Source of the DNA: Auricularia sp. M13
Taxonomy: Eukaryota; Basidiomycota; Agaricomycetes; Auriculariales; Auriculariaceae
DNA: 64,000 nt
NCBI GenBank assembly: GCA_037042915.1
Contig: CM073194.1
Location: 1 to 64,000 of the forward strand
Reading direction: 5' to 3'
Below are positions 1 through 9,947 of the stretch, one piece after another (within the stretch, counting starts at the first letter, position 1; each line of letters opens with the position of its first letter). The translations under genes and the position numbers were made by a program. The notes below the pieces were generated by a model that was given only the letters and a program-made list of their open reading frames with translations, was not told where the DNA came from and made no database searches.

Positions 1-590
1 TAAATAAAGAATCTTCGGAAGTTGATTGAATCAAATCCGAGCTGTGAAGAGTCAACTTGATTGCCACAATGGATAAACTGATATCGAACCTGGTTCCGAC
101 AGGGAGCATAGACGGGACATCGCCAGGACGTCCTCCTACCAGTTGCGGCTCTAATTCCGGATGACTGGCCACGTCGTCATCGTCATCATCATCACCACCA
201 CCATTGTCTTTGCCGGAAAGACCACTGCAATAAGAATGTCAGAACATATGGTGAAAGATTTTATTGAAAAGACGAACTCGGCGTCGCTGCTTAATAACCA
301 TTGAATCACTAAACCTGGAGAGAATCCATATAATCTAAAGCCTTTACATACCTTGAAGAGCTGATGTGGCCGCCTTCAGAATGTCTACCTGAAACGACCC
401 TGAAGCAGATAAGCAGAACTCCAAAGAGCCGAAATAAAGGGCATACCTGGCAGTCGATGGTCCTGGGCCCATTCCCCACGTACTCCTTGGCAACATGGGT
501 TGAGGTCTGCGACGGGAGTGAGTCCGTATCTACAATACAGATCGCTAAGGCTGACCTGAAACCAAAACCGCTCTGAGCTTGAAGGACCGG
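1..590 (-). CDS. Possible 3' part of an unknown gene running off the left edge
   Basis: On the minus strand several open segments are joined by plausible introns: a segment ending near 449 at GTATGC, one ending near 350 at GTATGT, and an exon from about 224 to the window edge after a TTGCAG acceptor. The last exon starts with a GKDNGGG stretch and a run of seven Asp, then an acidic, Pro-rich segment, and stays open to base 1. No family is recognised. It follows the gene at 646-1906 on the same strand, so it is either a separate downstream gene or transcribed non-coding sequence. The start is not identified. Confidence 0.25.
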
Positions 591-645
591 AACGTTTGTT
601 GGCCTGAAACTAAATCAGTGAATCGTCTTAGTATGTATTTTTTGC

Positions 646-1906
646 TCACGATGGGAAGCCATTGCCCTGAAAAATGTTTATATTGAAGTTGTTGGTCACC
701 GAGGGTTCAGCACTTCGGAAGCGCTTCGACGGTCGACCAGGGGCAGGTCCATTTTCTTCAAGTTGCCGTTTTTTGGATCCTTCGGGGGGTCGGGGGTATT
801 CGGTGGGTTGGGGGTCTTCAGTGGGTGGGGGGTCTTCGATACGCTTGCGGTTGAGGAACTGCGCGGGTAAAGACTCGCACATTTCCTTCAAGGCGTCGCA
901 AGCCGGAATTAACTGCTCTATGTCCTGATTCAGGTCTTCCAGGAGCTGTTCCGCGACGGGAACAAGCTGCTGTGGGGTCTCTACCAGAGACAGCATGGTG
1001 CTGAGGATCTTCTCCTCGGCCTTGAGCAGTGTTTTTAAATGTTCCTTATCGAGATGGGCCATGGCATATCGAAACTGCAATTCTGATGAGGTAATATTCG
1101 TCTCAGATGCAATCCGTACCGTTTCTAGTTCCGAATCTGATCCCCCCCGCTGAGAACGACACGCTGGTGTAAATGCGAATACAGCCGATGTCGCAAGGAA
1201 CGTGAAGGCCAGATTTCTGTTTGCGAAGGCTTTTCTCTCTACCATCTGGGCGAGCTCCACCATGGCCGTCATGAAGGTATTTAGTATTTTGATTTTCCGG
1301 TAGGACCCCTTGAATTTATCCAGTTGCCTATTGTATATGACCGAGATAGGTGTGGCTTTCATGACCAGAGGGAAAAAAATGTCAGAGTGTTTGATGTTCA
1401 TGCATGAGAACGCGGAGACATACTCGTCGTGCCGTCCAAGATGATCAAATCCGACCCGGTTTCGTCATGATTCTCATCTGAGGAAGCTGAACCTTTCTCC
1501 CGAGTTTCTGTGAAAGCAGAAATCGGAATTTTTTTAGATGATATCAAATGCACGGTGTCAGGGTGAATTACCCTTGAAGGCACTAGCCAAGTCGTTGGCC
1601 CACATGGACATGGACCGAAGTAGCCTCACGTCCACCGCAGTAGGATTGCTTTGGAAGTCCCTGAGATACTTGAATTTCTTCTCTACGAAATTCGTGGTGT
1701 CGGCTTCCTGGAAGACTTGGGTCTGCTCCCTGATCCATCGTAGATATTTGTGCGGCTGGGCTGAGGCGGAAAAGAGAACCGTGGCCAGGTCCGTCTTCTT
1801 GAAGAGGACGAGGGCATTAGAAGCTCTATAGCAGGATTAACTTCATTTATAACAGGAAAACAATATCTTACGAGGGCATGGGGGAGGACTGAGGGGAGGA
1901 GTTCAT
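646..1906 (-). CDS. Unknown protein, four exons, basic Pro-rich tail
   Basis: The function is not recognised. The model starts at the ATG at 1906 (MNSSPQSSPMPS) and has introns at about 1826-1871, 1508-1571 and one with donor GTATGT near 1420 and acceptor ATGAAAG near 1352; all keep frame. The product is about 365 aa. The N-terminal half is helical with many aromatic residues (LRWIREQTQVFQEADTTNFV). Next come an acidic Ser-rich linker, a helical region with a hydrophobic segment (FTFLATSAVFAFTP) that could be a single membrane helix or a buried helix, and a long amphipathic, probably coiled-coil region. The tail carries PPPTEDPQPTEYPRPPE and a basic cluster (GRPSKRFR) that could be a nuclear signal. 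The gene model is fairly secure; the function is unknown. Confidence 0.6.
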
Positions 1907-2044
1907 GTTGATTGAATGACTGTGAACAACAGAATCATATTAGCGTTCATGTCAGATTTTAGATGAAGGTATCTATGCAGGGTTTTAATATTGTTCTGGC
2001 ACCTGTAAACACCAATATCCAGCAGGCAGCGAATGCATACCAGG

Positions 2045-2800
2045 GAAAATTGTGCCGACAGCTCGTGCTGAACAGACGACCCTGGAGGCTTGTGCGTCCA
2101 CAACTCTCGCCGCGCCACCTGAACACCGATCTTGGGTGGGCAGCTCATGCGCGAGGTGCACACTTATCAGCTTGTGCGGTGTATATCAAACATGGCGCCG
2201 CTTCAGCAGACCCAGTATCGATTGCCAACGGCCAGCCCTGGAGGCATGCGCGTCCAACTCTCGCCGCGCCACCTGAACACCGATCTTGGGTGGGCAGCTC
2301 ATGCGCGAGGTGCACACTTATCAGCTTGTGCGGTGTATATCAAACATGGCGCCGCTTCAGCAGACCCAGTATCGATTGCCAACGGCCAGCCCTGGAGGCA
2401 TGCGCGTCCAACTCTCGCCGCGCCACCTGAACACCGATCTTGGGTGGGCAGCTCATGCGCGAGGTGCACACTTATCACCTTGTGCAGTGTATATCAAACA
2501 TGGCACCGCTTCAGCAGACCCAGTATCGATTGGCAACGGCCAGCCCTGGAGGCATGCGCGTCCACAACTCTCGCCGCGCCACCTGAACACCAATATTGGG
2601 TGGGCAGCGCATGCGCGAGGTGCACACTTATCACCTTGTGCAGTGTATATCAAACATGGCGCCGCTTCAGCAGACCCAGGATGGATAAACGATGCCAGCC
2701 CTGGAGGCGTCCGAGTCCACAACTCTCGCCGCGCCGCCTGAACACCAAGTTTGGGTGGGCAGCACATGCGCGAGCTGCACTCGTTGCACGATAGAACTAC
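2045..2800. repeat. 154-bp tandem minisatellite, about 4.7 copies
   Basis: The phrase CCTGGAGGC recurs at about 2082, 2236, 2390, 2546 and 2700, giving periods of 154, 154, 156 and 154 bp. Each unit holds TCTCGCCGCGCCACCTGAAC, GGGTGGGCAGC and a TATATCAAACATGGCGCCGC segment. The two central units are almost identical and the outer ones have diverged, as expected from unequal exchange. Long frames on both strands cross it only because the unit is almost free of stops. Confidence 0.95.
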
Positions 2801-3800
2801 TATGTGCGTGGCGCGTCCAAGCCAGCGTCGGCCAGAGCAAGCGGCACCCGTCTTAAGCACCATTAGCGCCGCGCGCATCAACACACCTGCTGTCACCAGA
2901 CAGGTTGACCCGTGGTTCGAAATAGACGAGGAAATTTGTAGAACGAAAAAAACAGCGACTCACGTTGGGTGCTACGCGAGTGGACGTTGGCTTGAACGGA
3001 GAGCAAACTGGCGCTTATCGGAATCAGATTACAAGCTCCGCTCAGCTGGCCGCGAGCGAACCGTCGGGGTTTGAAAGCGTGTCAGCAAGTCAAAGATGGC
3101 TCTGCCCTGCCTCATCTAGAACTTGAATATATAAATCCATAGATTATAGCTTATATAACAGCCTGAATATTCAATAAATTGGTTCTTCCGCATTCCAGGT
3201 TCAGTACCGTTACCGTACCCTCGTGTCTCATTACCGCCCGCACGCGGCCTGTGAGATGAGGTAACCTTGACTTGCGAATCTTCCACTTTCCGAAAGCTGG
3301 TATGATCCGGGAGCCGTGCATGAGATTGGTGAGCCCAGTGTCACGGCAGCTTGAAGCTATGTAATAATCTATTAAACCCCTTTCTCTAAATTTTCAGGGA
3401 GTGTAACACTCACTAAAACATTACAATGAACCCTCTTCTACAGGTGCCATTCATAGTTCATCACCTGATTCTGACTGGATGGTACATGAAGTTCGTTCCA
3501 GAACATTTTACAATAAAATAAATGCTTCATTAAATCAGAATACTACGGAATTTTGAAATTTAATAATTAGGGATCAGGTAATGAGAAGAAGAACATGGTT
3601 TTAGATAAGACACAGGTCAAAATATTCTAAGGGGAAAGTTACAGAACACATGGGGAAGTATGGCAGATGAGATAGGCATATAAAGGTGAAATTGAGGAGG
3701 ACATGGATAACTGGTTTAATTAGAGGTCGAATTATGAAGATAATCACCGGAGGGAATGCGGGAAAGCGGCCAGGAGTCTTCACTAAAACACAAGGGGAAT
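2801..3800. other. Intergenic, no gene seen; degenerate palindrome near 3025-3072
   Basis: The sequence becomes AT-rich after 3,110 and no coding exon chain could be supported. At 3025-3072 lies a weak copy of the dispersed palindrome (TACAAGCTCCG ... GTCGGGGTTTGAAAGCGTG). An open minus-strand stretch at 3601-3783 is short, hydrophobic and without recognisable features. Confidence 0.5.
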
Positions 3801-3805
3801 TCTAG

Positions 3806-6611
3806 CTAATCCGCATACTCTAGTTCGTCTTCATCAGGAACAACAGCACCTTGGTCTTCTCCCTGCATGTTACCATCATCCACAGGTCCTTCTCCGTTCA
3901 ATTCATTTTCATCCTCCTCTTCCTCGATGTAGTCAATTTCCACAGCAGCAAATTGCTCCTGGGAACAGAAGAGGGCGACCTTGGGCCCTCGGATGACACT
4001 GTCGTGGTCGGGGAGCAGGAGCCACTTTGAGGTAGCTTTCCGAGTGTCCCAGACCCGCTCTGGGGTTGCAAAGGGAAGCCACTTCAGCCTCATGAATGAC
4101 TTTGACCAGATTTGGGTTCTGCAAGCCTGAACGTCGTTCGGACTGAGTTGGTCGAGCAGTTGCTTCCACAAGGCGAAGTACGCCATCGAGCCCCAGTTCT
4201 GCAGCCTTTTCCCTGTGATCCTCAGTGGGAAGTAGATGTCGAACAGCTTTCTCCACTCGTCCTTTGTGCATGGCTTGAGATTGGCAGATACAAACCTGTC
4301 GTGGATGTCCAGCGTTTCGAAAAACTTCGAAGTAACAGAGCTGGCGTCCTCATTCTCGAAACGAACATAGCACCGTCCGCTGTTGATGTTGGGGGCCTTC
4401 TTCGCAATATCGATAGGAAACAGCCTCCAGACTCTTTCGAGGTACTCGTCGACCTTTTTGCCATCGATGGTGACGATGTCTTCTTCGTCATCGGGAGCAT
4501 CCTCAGCCGACTCTTCGTAGCCAGGATTGCTGGGGAGTGGAATGCGGTTCTTGACCAGGCGGACCTCCCGATGAGTGTAGCCCTGGTCCGGGCTTGGCTC
4601 CAGAAGTCGAAGGTTCTTGAACATATCAACGATGGAGAGTTGACCACGGTTATTGGACCTCTGGCCTCCCTGCATGGGCTCATGGGAAGGCCCAAAGCGA
4701 CCCACGAGATCGAGAAAGGTGGCAGCCTTGTACGAGTTTGCGAGTTCATCCGTGGTCATCACCGACTGCTTGGGGACACTAGGGTACCCATTGCCATAGT
4801 AGATGTCGGAAAGGAAGAACAAGCCCTCGGCATCCCCTACGGAAGGATAGGCCTCGATGTCTTCATCTAGAAGCTTCCGACCACTGGCGAGTAGCACGGG
4901 CCCATCTCGACGACTGTCTCTGGGTTCCCTGAAGAACAGCGAGTTGAACATCACTGCAAGTGCTGCCCCCAAGGTAAGGGAAACAGGCTGTTTTCGGACA
5001 ATAGGCGGGCTTTTCAGCAAGGCTTCAGCAACTAGTTTGATCCCATGCAGCCTGGCATACTTGAACATCCTGGTTTGTAATCAGTTTCTTGCACACCATG
5101 AGAAAGGCTGCATACCAATATGTCTTGGATTTGACTACAAGTGCAGACCCAGTGACATCTTCAATGACAGTGTCAGAGAAAATATCGACGACCCTCGGGC
5201 CAAGTTTGACAGTGGCCTCGATACGAAGGGCACCATCTTGAACTGGACCCTGACCAGGACCGAGACCAGCATTAGCAAGGAGGATGTCCTTCGCTTTATT
5301 CATGTCCTCCAAGAATCTCCCCGCCTTGCCTGGGAGCAGGTTGGAAGCATCATGATGATAGATTGGGTTATTATGGCCGAAGGTGGTAAATCCGTTCTTC
5401 TCCGTCATGTACGCCTTCATGTGCAGTACACCGTCGAAAGAGTTGTTCTTGAACATGGGAGCATCGAATCCGGCGACCTCATAGAGCTGCGAGTTGACGT
5501 CGAGCCGAAACCGTTTTGAGTTTAGAACGCGTGTGAGCATTTCGTCGGAGACATTGGGACAAGCAATTTTGATGATGGCCTTGTGGCAAGGTCTGCGGAC
5601 GAGGAGGCAGTGATCTTGAACACGGAGCTCGATGGCAACGTCCACAGTCCAGTGGTCTTCTGCCAATGACGTCCGGTGAATGATACGAAACAGCTCCGTG
5701 AGCCTAGCCTTCCTCTGGTGCTCCACGCCGGGTTCATGAGGCGTGCTGTCCTTACGACCTCTGATAACAACCATGAATTTCATTCCTTTGAATGACCGGA
5801 CTGGACCGTAGTTTGCTTGGTGAAGCAAGTGCTGTCCGAAGAGGCCAACGTTTTCCTGGGTGATGCCGACGCGACGACCTTTGTCCACGCTCTTGAGCGC
5901 ATCATAAGTGACGAGAAGGCGGGTTGTCGACGGATCGACTCGAGTGATAGAAGGTCTGAGGACGTGGTCGTAGAACTGCTTCCGGAGGGGCTCCGGGATG
6001 CCGCGGTTCACAGCTGCACCGTTGTTGGCTTGTGGCTCATAAAGCGCGGGAAAGCACACAAGGAGTGTTGCGTGCTCTCCGAGGTTGGAGAGAGGAAGGT
6101 TCGGGACATGGTGTGCGGGGACCGATATGCTATGACCATGAGGACCATCGATGGTGACATTGGCGTGATTGTTGTTGGAAAGGCAGAGTCGATTATCCGC
6201 CAAGAGCATCACGTCGAAGCCGTGTTTGAGAGGCATATTAGTGCAGAAGCCGAACGCTGAGTCGTAGTCGCGAACAAGCACTGGCTCCAAGTCATGGCGT
6301 TCGTGAAGAAGCTGACCCTCCGTCACATCAACGTCCAGCTTGCGAGTGATGATTTTCATCGTGGCGTCGGGCTCGGGCAGCCTACCACAGAGGGACAGCC
6401 GAGCATAGGCCTGTTCGTCATAAGCTTGCGGACCAATGCGCTTCATCACATCGGAGCAGAGGCCAAAGTAACGACGGAGGGAGACCTTCGAGGTGTAGTA
6501 CATGTCCTCAGCTGGATACGAGTGCGGCACATCGTCTCTCCTATCCTCCTTGAAGAATGGGCGGTCGCGATTGTAGCCATCCCATGGCGTGGGATCGAGG
6601 AATTCGGCCAT
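3806..6611 (-). CDS. Large unknown protein (919 aa), one intron
   Basis: There are two long exons, 6611-5116 and 5069-3806, joined by a 46-nt intron (GTATGC...AACCAG, branch-like ACTGAT). The join keeps frame through TYW|MFKYARLHG and gives 919 codons. The first in-frame ATG is at 6611 (MAEFLDPTPWDGYNRDRPF). The frame extends a little upstream through a hydrophobic stretch (LLLNLVPVLSVFLVLF), but without an ATG before an in-frame stop, so this is probably leader unless an upstream exon exists. The N-terminal two thirds look like a mixed alpha/beta globular protein (YDSAFGFCTNMPLKHGFDV, LRIEATVKLGPRVVDI). A short Asp/Glu-rich linker follows, and the C-terminus is very acidic (IEEEEDENELN ... 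DEDELEYAD). No family is recognised. The length, intactness and coding-like sequence argue for a real gene. Confidence 0.75.
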
Positions 6612-6699
6612 GAACAGAACGAGGAAGACGGAGAGGACGGGTACGAGGTTGAGCAAGAGCTGTCGGATCACTTTTTTTCCAACACCGACAGACTGCTCG

Positions 6700-7180
6700 T
6701 GAGCTTATCGTCGGAGTTTCCGCGATGACACCGGAATCAGCCAAGCAGACCATCTTCTACGTTCCTCCCTTATTTTTGTCAATAAAAAATATGCACTGAC
6801 CCCGTCAACCTGTCAACCCGTCAGACGGCTATTGACGGACCCGTCCCGTGCCGTCTTGGGGTTATACAAGGCAATAAGGCCGTATTTCTGACGGACCGTA
6901 CCCGTTCTGTCCCGTCTCGAGACGTCGGGACCGCTTACATCCAGGCATAGGTTCGGATCTCGATCCGTAGAAATTTCCATATATCGGAAGATGCAATAGA
7001 ATGTGGTAAATCAATATGCGAGGTTTGGAGGGCGATCTTTCCCAGGTGTAGAAATACCGAACTTGCAATTTCAGCCAGATTCCCATAGATCTTTCAGCTA
7101 TAGCCGTCAAATGAAAGTTCATCCCCTCCAACAAACAACAGAGATATAAATATTATATCAGGATATTATAATCTAAATTT
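6700..7180. promoter_or_regulatory. Upstream region of the 919-aa gene with a GACGG/CCGTC cluster
   Basis: Between about 6797 and 6945 the pentamer CCGTC or its complement GACGG occurs many times in both orientations (for example CCCGTCAGACGG, GACGGACCCGTCCCGTGCC). This sits a few hundred bases upstream of the minus-strand start at 6611 and is typical of binding-site clustering or of a small decayed repeat. At 6682-6722 a weak copy of the dispersed palindrome (CTGCTCGTGAG ... CGTCGGAGTTTC) lies next to the gene. The regulatory role is inference. Confidence 0.35.
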
Positions 7181-7680
7181 CGGTGTTCACACCCGGTGTA
7201 GCGCTCAGTTTGTTTTATCCCCGTCGGGGTAACTAACATGTTACTAACACACGGTGTTACTAAAATTGTTGATAACAACCGTATACATATACTACTTGCT
7301 TATAACCCTCTGGAAACGTGCTACCATGATCTAGAAGAGTTCATTGGACTCTATCCAAGGGTATCATCCATTCACAAACTCTCTCACGTGGATGATCAGC
7401 ATGGTGTCACAGACAGCGGCAAGTCTGGAGACCTCAAGAGCTCTGTTATCTCGGTCGATAAATGTCACATTGGCTCTTCTGGACTGTGGGGGAGTTCAGA
7501 ATGCATAGAGCTTCAAATTTAATGATGGCAAACCGTCTCTCGGCCGGCCACTTGGTACACCTCTCCAGTCAGCAACGACACTTGCCCTCGAGGTGTAACT
7601 AACAACTTAGAAACATTGTTAATAACCTTGAGTAACTAACTGAGTGCTAATCCGGTGCTAGTGTTTCACCTCGAGCCAGA
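7180..7680. mobile_element. Possible degenerate MITE-like element with imperfect terminal inverted repeats
   Basis: The left end reads GTGTTCACACCCGGTGTAGC then GCTCAGTTTGTT. The reverse complement of the right end (about 7628-7675) reads GTGAAACACTAGCACCGG, then ATTAGCACTCAGTTAGTTA. Both ends continue inwards with GTTACTAAC/TTGTTAATAAC-type sequence. Inside there is no transposase, only a 94-aa open stretch. No clear target-site duplication was found. It could also be an old promoter or inverted duplication. Confidence 0.4.
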
Positions 7681-7852
7681 GCTTGGGCCCGGATTTTGGA
7701 AGGGCTTGCTGGCGATGGGACACGGCTCTAGAGACATTATCTTAGTTTGCAGGAACGATTTACATCATCAATCCTTGTTTAATTATAGGCGGACAACTGT
7801 CAGATTGAAATAACACAGAGGAAGACGACATCGATATTTGCAGCTTCTCCAT

Positions 7853-8833
7853 TCAAATTGGCTGGCTAGAAAAATAATTGTCAATGTAAATTTCCGCCAC
7901 AGAGTGATCTCCCAGGTATCGTTGGAAATTCTTCTTGAAGAACATCGCAAGCTGACATTTGTCGATGACAGTCCAGTCGTATTGATTGTACTCCTCAAGG
8001 AAAGGAAGCCGCACTACAGAGAGCCCAGTGAACCTCCTTGGTTGCAGAGAAACCCGAATGTTGAAAGCATTCAGGTCGTCGGGAACAGGCTGCCGGCAGA
8101 GTATCGCAGTGATCCTCTGCAGCTGAGGATATTCCTGTCGTGCGGTGTTGCCAAGAAGTGAGCGGAACGCTCTGAGATCGCAGGTAATGTGCGACGTTCT
8201 CCGTAGAATATCCGTTATAGAATCGTGGAACATTTCTACGAGATGCATCGAAGGAAGAGTGAGGTCGAAATAACGGCTTTGTGCCCGAATGGAAAGGCGG
8301 TAGTAGTCGGACAGGTCGAACCCTGCAGGGCACATGTAGACCATTTCAAGGGAATTATCGGACATAATTCCGACAATATCGTTGAATGGAGCTGTAATGG
8401 CACGGTGAACCCAAGAGATGAGGGGCTGTGACACCAGAACATCGTTCATGATAGACATCGCCTTCAAAACAGGCCATTGCGTCGATTCGCGCGTAAATGA
8501 ATCCAGTGAGGGCCCGATATTTCCTGCGATGCTAAGAGACGAGATCCTATTCGAGGCTCCCAGAATCGACGACAGGTACCTTGGCTCTTCGCCGTCTGGT
8601 AGGGTGATATCGACATCTAGTTGGAGAGCGCCAGATCGTTCGAGATAGGTATTGACCATGATAAAAGCGAATTCTTTGTCGATTATATCAGGGATTCGGA
8701 GCCTCGTCCAGAATGAAGGGCAGCGCAGAATGATCTCGTCCCATTTCGAGCAAACAAGTCGAAGAAGAGCGGGGCATGGCACTTGGAGGAAGACCATGCA
8801 ATGGATTTCATGTGAAAGGCAGTTCGTAGACAT
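7853..8833 (-). CDS. F-box-like protein, 326 aa
   Basis: This is a single exon with ATG at 8833 and stop at 7853. Residues about 1-50 match the fungal F-box pattern: LSHEIHCMVFLQVPCPALLRL, then VCSKWDEIILRCPSFWTRL, with the usual Trp and PSFW. F-box proteins hold Skp1 of an SCF ubiquitin ligase and recruit targets through the C-terminal part; here that is about 270 aa of weak leucine-rich-like repeats (LSIAGNIGPSLDSF, LTLPSMHLVEMF). Such proteins form large families in mushroom fungi and their targets are unknown. The gene is divergent from the SET-domain gene with only 88 bp between the start codons, so they probably share a promoter. Confidence 0.75.
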   Translation of the reverse strand: MSTNCLSHEIHCMVFLQVPCPALLRLVCSKWDEIILRCPSFWTRLRIPDIIDKEFAFIMVNTYLERSGALQLDVDITLPDGEEPRYLSSILGASNRISSLSIAGNIGPSLDSFTRESTQWPVLKAMSIMNDVLVSQPLISWVHRAITAPFNDIVGIMSDNSLEMVYMCPAGFDLSDYYRLSIRAQSRYFDLTLPSMHLVEMFHDSITDILRRTSHITCDLRAFRSLLGNTARQEYPQLQRITAILCRQPVPDDLNAFNIRVSLQPRRFTGLSVVRLPFLEEYNQYDWTVIDKCQLAMFFKKNFQRYLGDHSVAEIYIDNYFSSQPI

Positions 8834-8921
8834 TTAAGAGGGGCGCCGCAGGGGTGGAACAGAGAAGACGAATCGTGGTGGTTGGTTGTCTCGGAGAGAG
8901 CCGGCGGAGTTTAAACCAACC
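8834..8921. promoter_or_regulatory. Short shared intergenic region between divergent F-box and SET genes
   Basis: The 88 bp separate two ATGs pointing away from each other. It holds GGCGGAGTTTAAACC, which resembles one arm of the dispersed palindrome. No TATA-like box was seen. A bidirectional promoter is inferred from the spacing alone. Confidence 0.4.
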
Positions 8922-9832
8922 ATGCTCTACCTGAGCGACACCCCGTATCGCAATGGGCTTCTCTACGCTGCAGACAAATGGGCTGGGAACGACGATGAGG
9001 TCTACCCGGATCCTTCTGTTCTTTCATGCATAGAGAACCACGTCCTGCGCGAGATATACATCAATGGCCCATTGAGAATGCCCCAAGGCGGGTCGCCAGC
9101 CTTATTCGATGTTGTCGACGCTTTCGACTTGCCTCGTATCGACTTCATCAATGATATCTGGAGATATTCCGATCTCGACGCAAGCAAATACATTGGCCTT
9201 CTGCAGAACATCAGAACAAAAATCACCTGTCGCGGCCCAAAGGGACTATGGCTCACTATGTCAGTTTTATTCGCTCTTATATCATCCGATTGATATTGAA
9301 TACCCGTAGGCTAGTCCAGGCACACCTGTACCTGCAGTGCAACCAGATCCCGATTGATGTATTCTTTCCTATCATCAATCAGAGGCACCAGCTTGGACTC
9401 CGGACAACGATCGACCTTCCCAAGAATAAACACCTATATCTTATCTGTGGCTACCTCTCTGTCGCAGTACCCGAGGATCAAATTGGGGATTGCATGTCTG
9501 CGGTCGAGCATCCCCTCCATTCTCCTTTGGTCTCCGTTATGGCAGGGCCGTTACGTCTCGTTAATTCGATATGTGGGTATGCAAGTTGCAAAGTTTGCCC
9601 ATCCAAGCCGAACGCAGTGGTGTGTGATCCGCAAGTAACACTTCATATGCTCACGGTACTTCAGTTCAGGGAGCTTTTCGGCAACAGCGGTAGGAATGCT
9701 GTCTACTATCTGATGACAACAAGGGATGTTGAGAAGGGAGAGGAGCTCCTTGTTTCTTACGGAAAGTCTTGGTTCAAGAACGGCACCATACCTTGCGGAA
9801 GGACGCGAGATTTCGAAACCATCCACCTGTAA
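8922..9832 (+). CDS. SET-domain protein, 286 aa, probable lysine methyltransferase
   Basis: Exon 1 is 8922-9259 and exon 2 9310-9832, with a 50-nt intron (GTCAGT...CCGTAG); the join keeps frame (LWLTM|LVQAHLYLQC) and gives 287 codons including the stop. The C-terminal half has SET-domain landmarks: AGPLRLVNSICGYASC corresponds to the RFxNHxCxPN motif (with Ser in place of His), and MTTRDVEKGEELLVSYG corresponds to the RDIxxGEELxxxYG motif with the catalytic-site Tyr. SET enzymes move a methyl group from S-adenosylmethionine to lysine on histones or other proteins. The N-terminal 110 aa are not recognised. The changed NHxC motif means activity is uncertain. It heads a run of chromatin-related genes. 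Confidence 0.7.
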
Positions 9833-9947
9833 TCATACTTCCCCACTTGCCCAGCAATGCCTGAGATAATATTCGGACCATAGGACATACTATACTAAAT
9901 ATAAATGTCAGGGGAATAGGAAAGAAAAATATCGGGACAGTGTATAA

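Noticed and set aside
2132-2794. 220-codon frame across the 154-bp repeat
   Set aside because: It is repeat-derived, also open in other frames, and has no exon context.
2908-2922. GTGGTTCGAAAT resembling a tRNA T-arm
   Set aside because: No matching acceptor, D or anticodon arms at the right spacing.
4112-4870. 252-codon plus-strand frame
   Set aside because: It is the antisense shadow of the 919-aa gene, which has the better coding text and a clean intron.
6612-6671. Hydrophobic N-terminal extension (LLLNLVPVLSVFLVLF) of the 919-aa protein as a membrane anchor
   Set aside because: There is no ATG in that frame before an upstream stop and no upstream exon could be supported.
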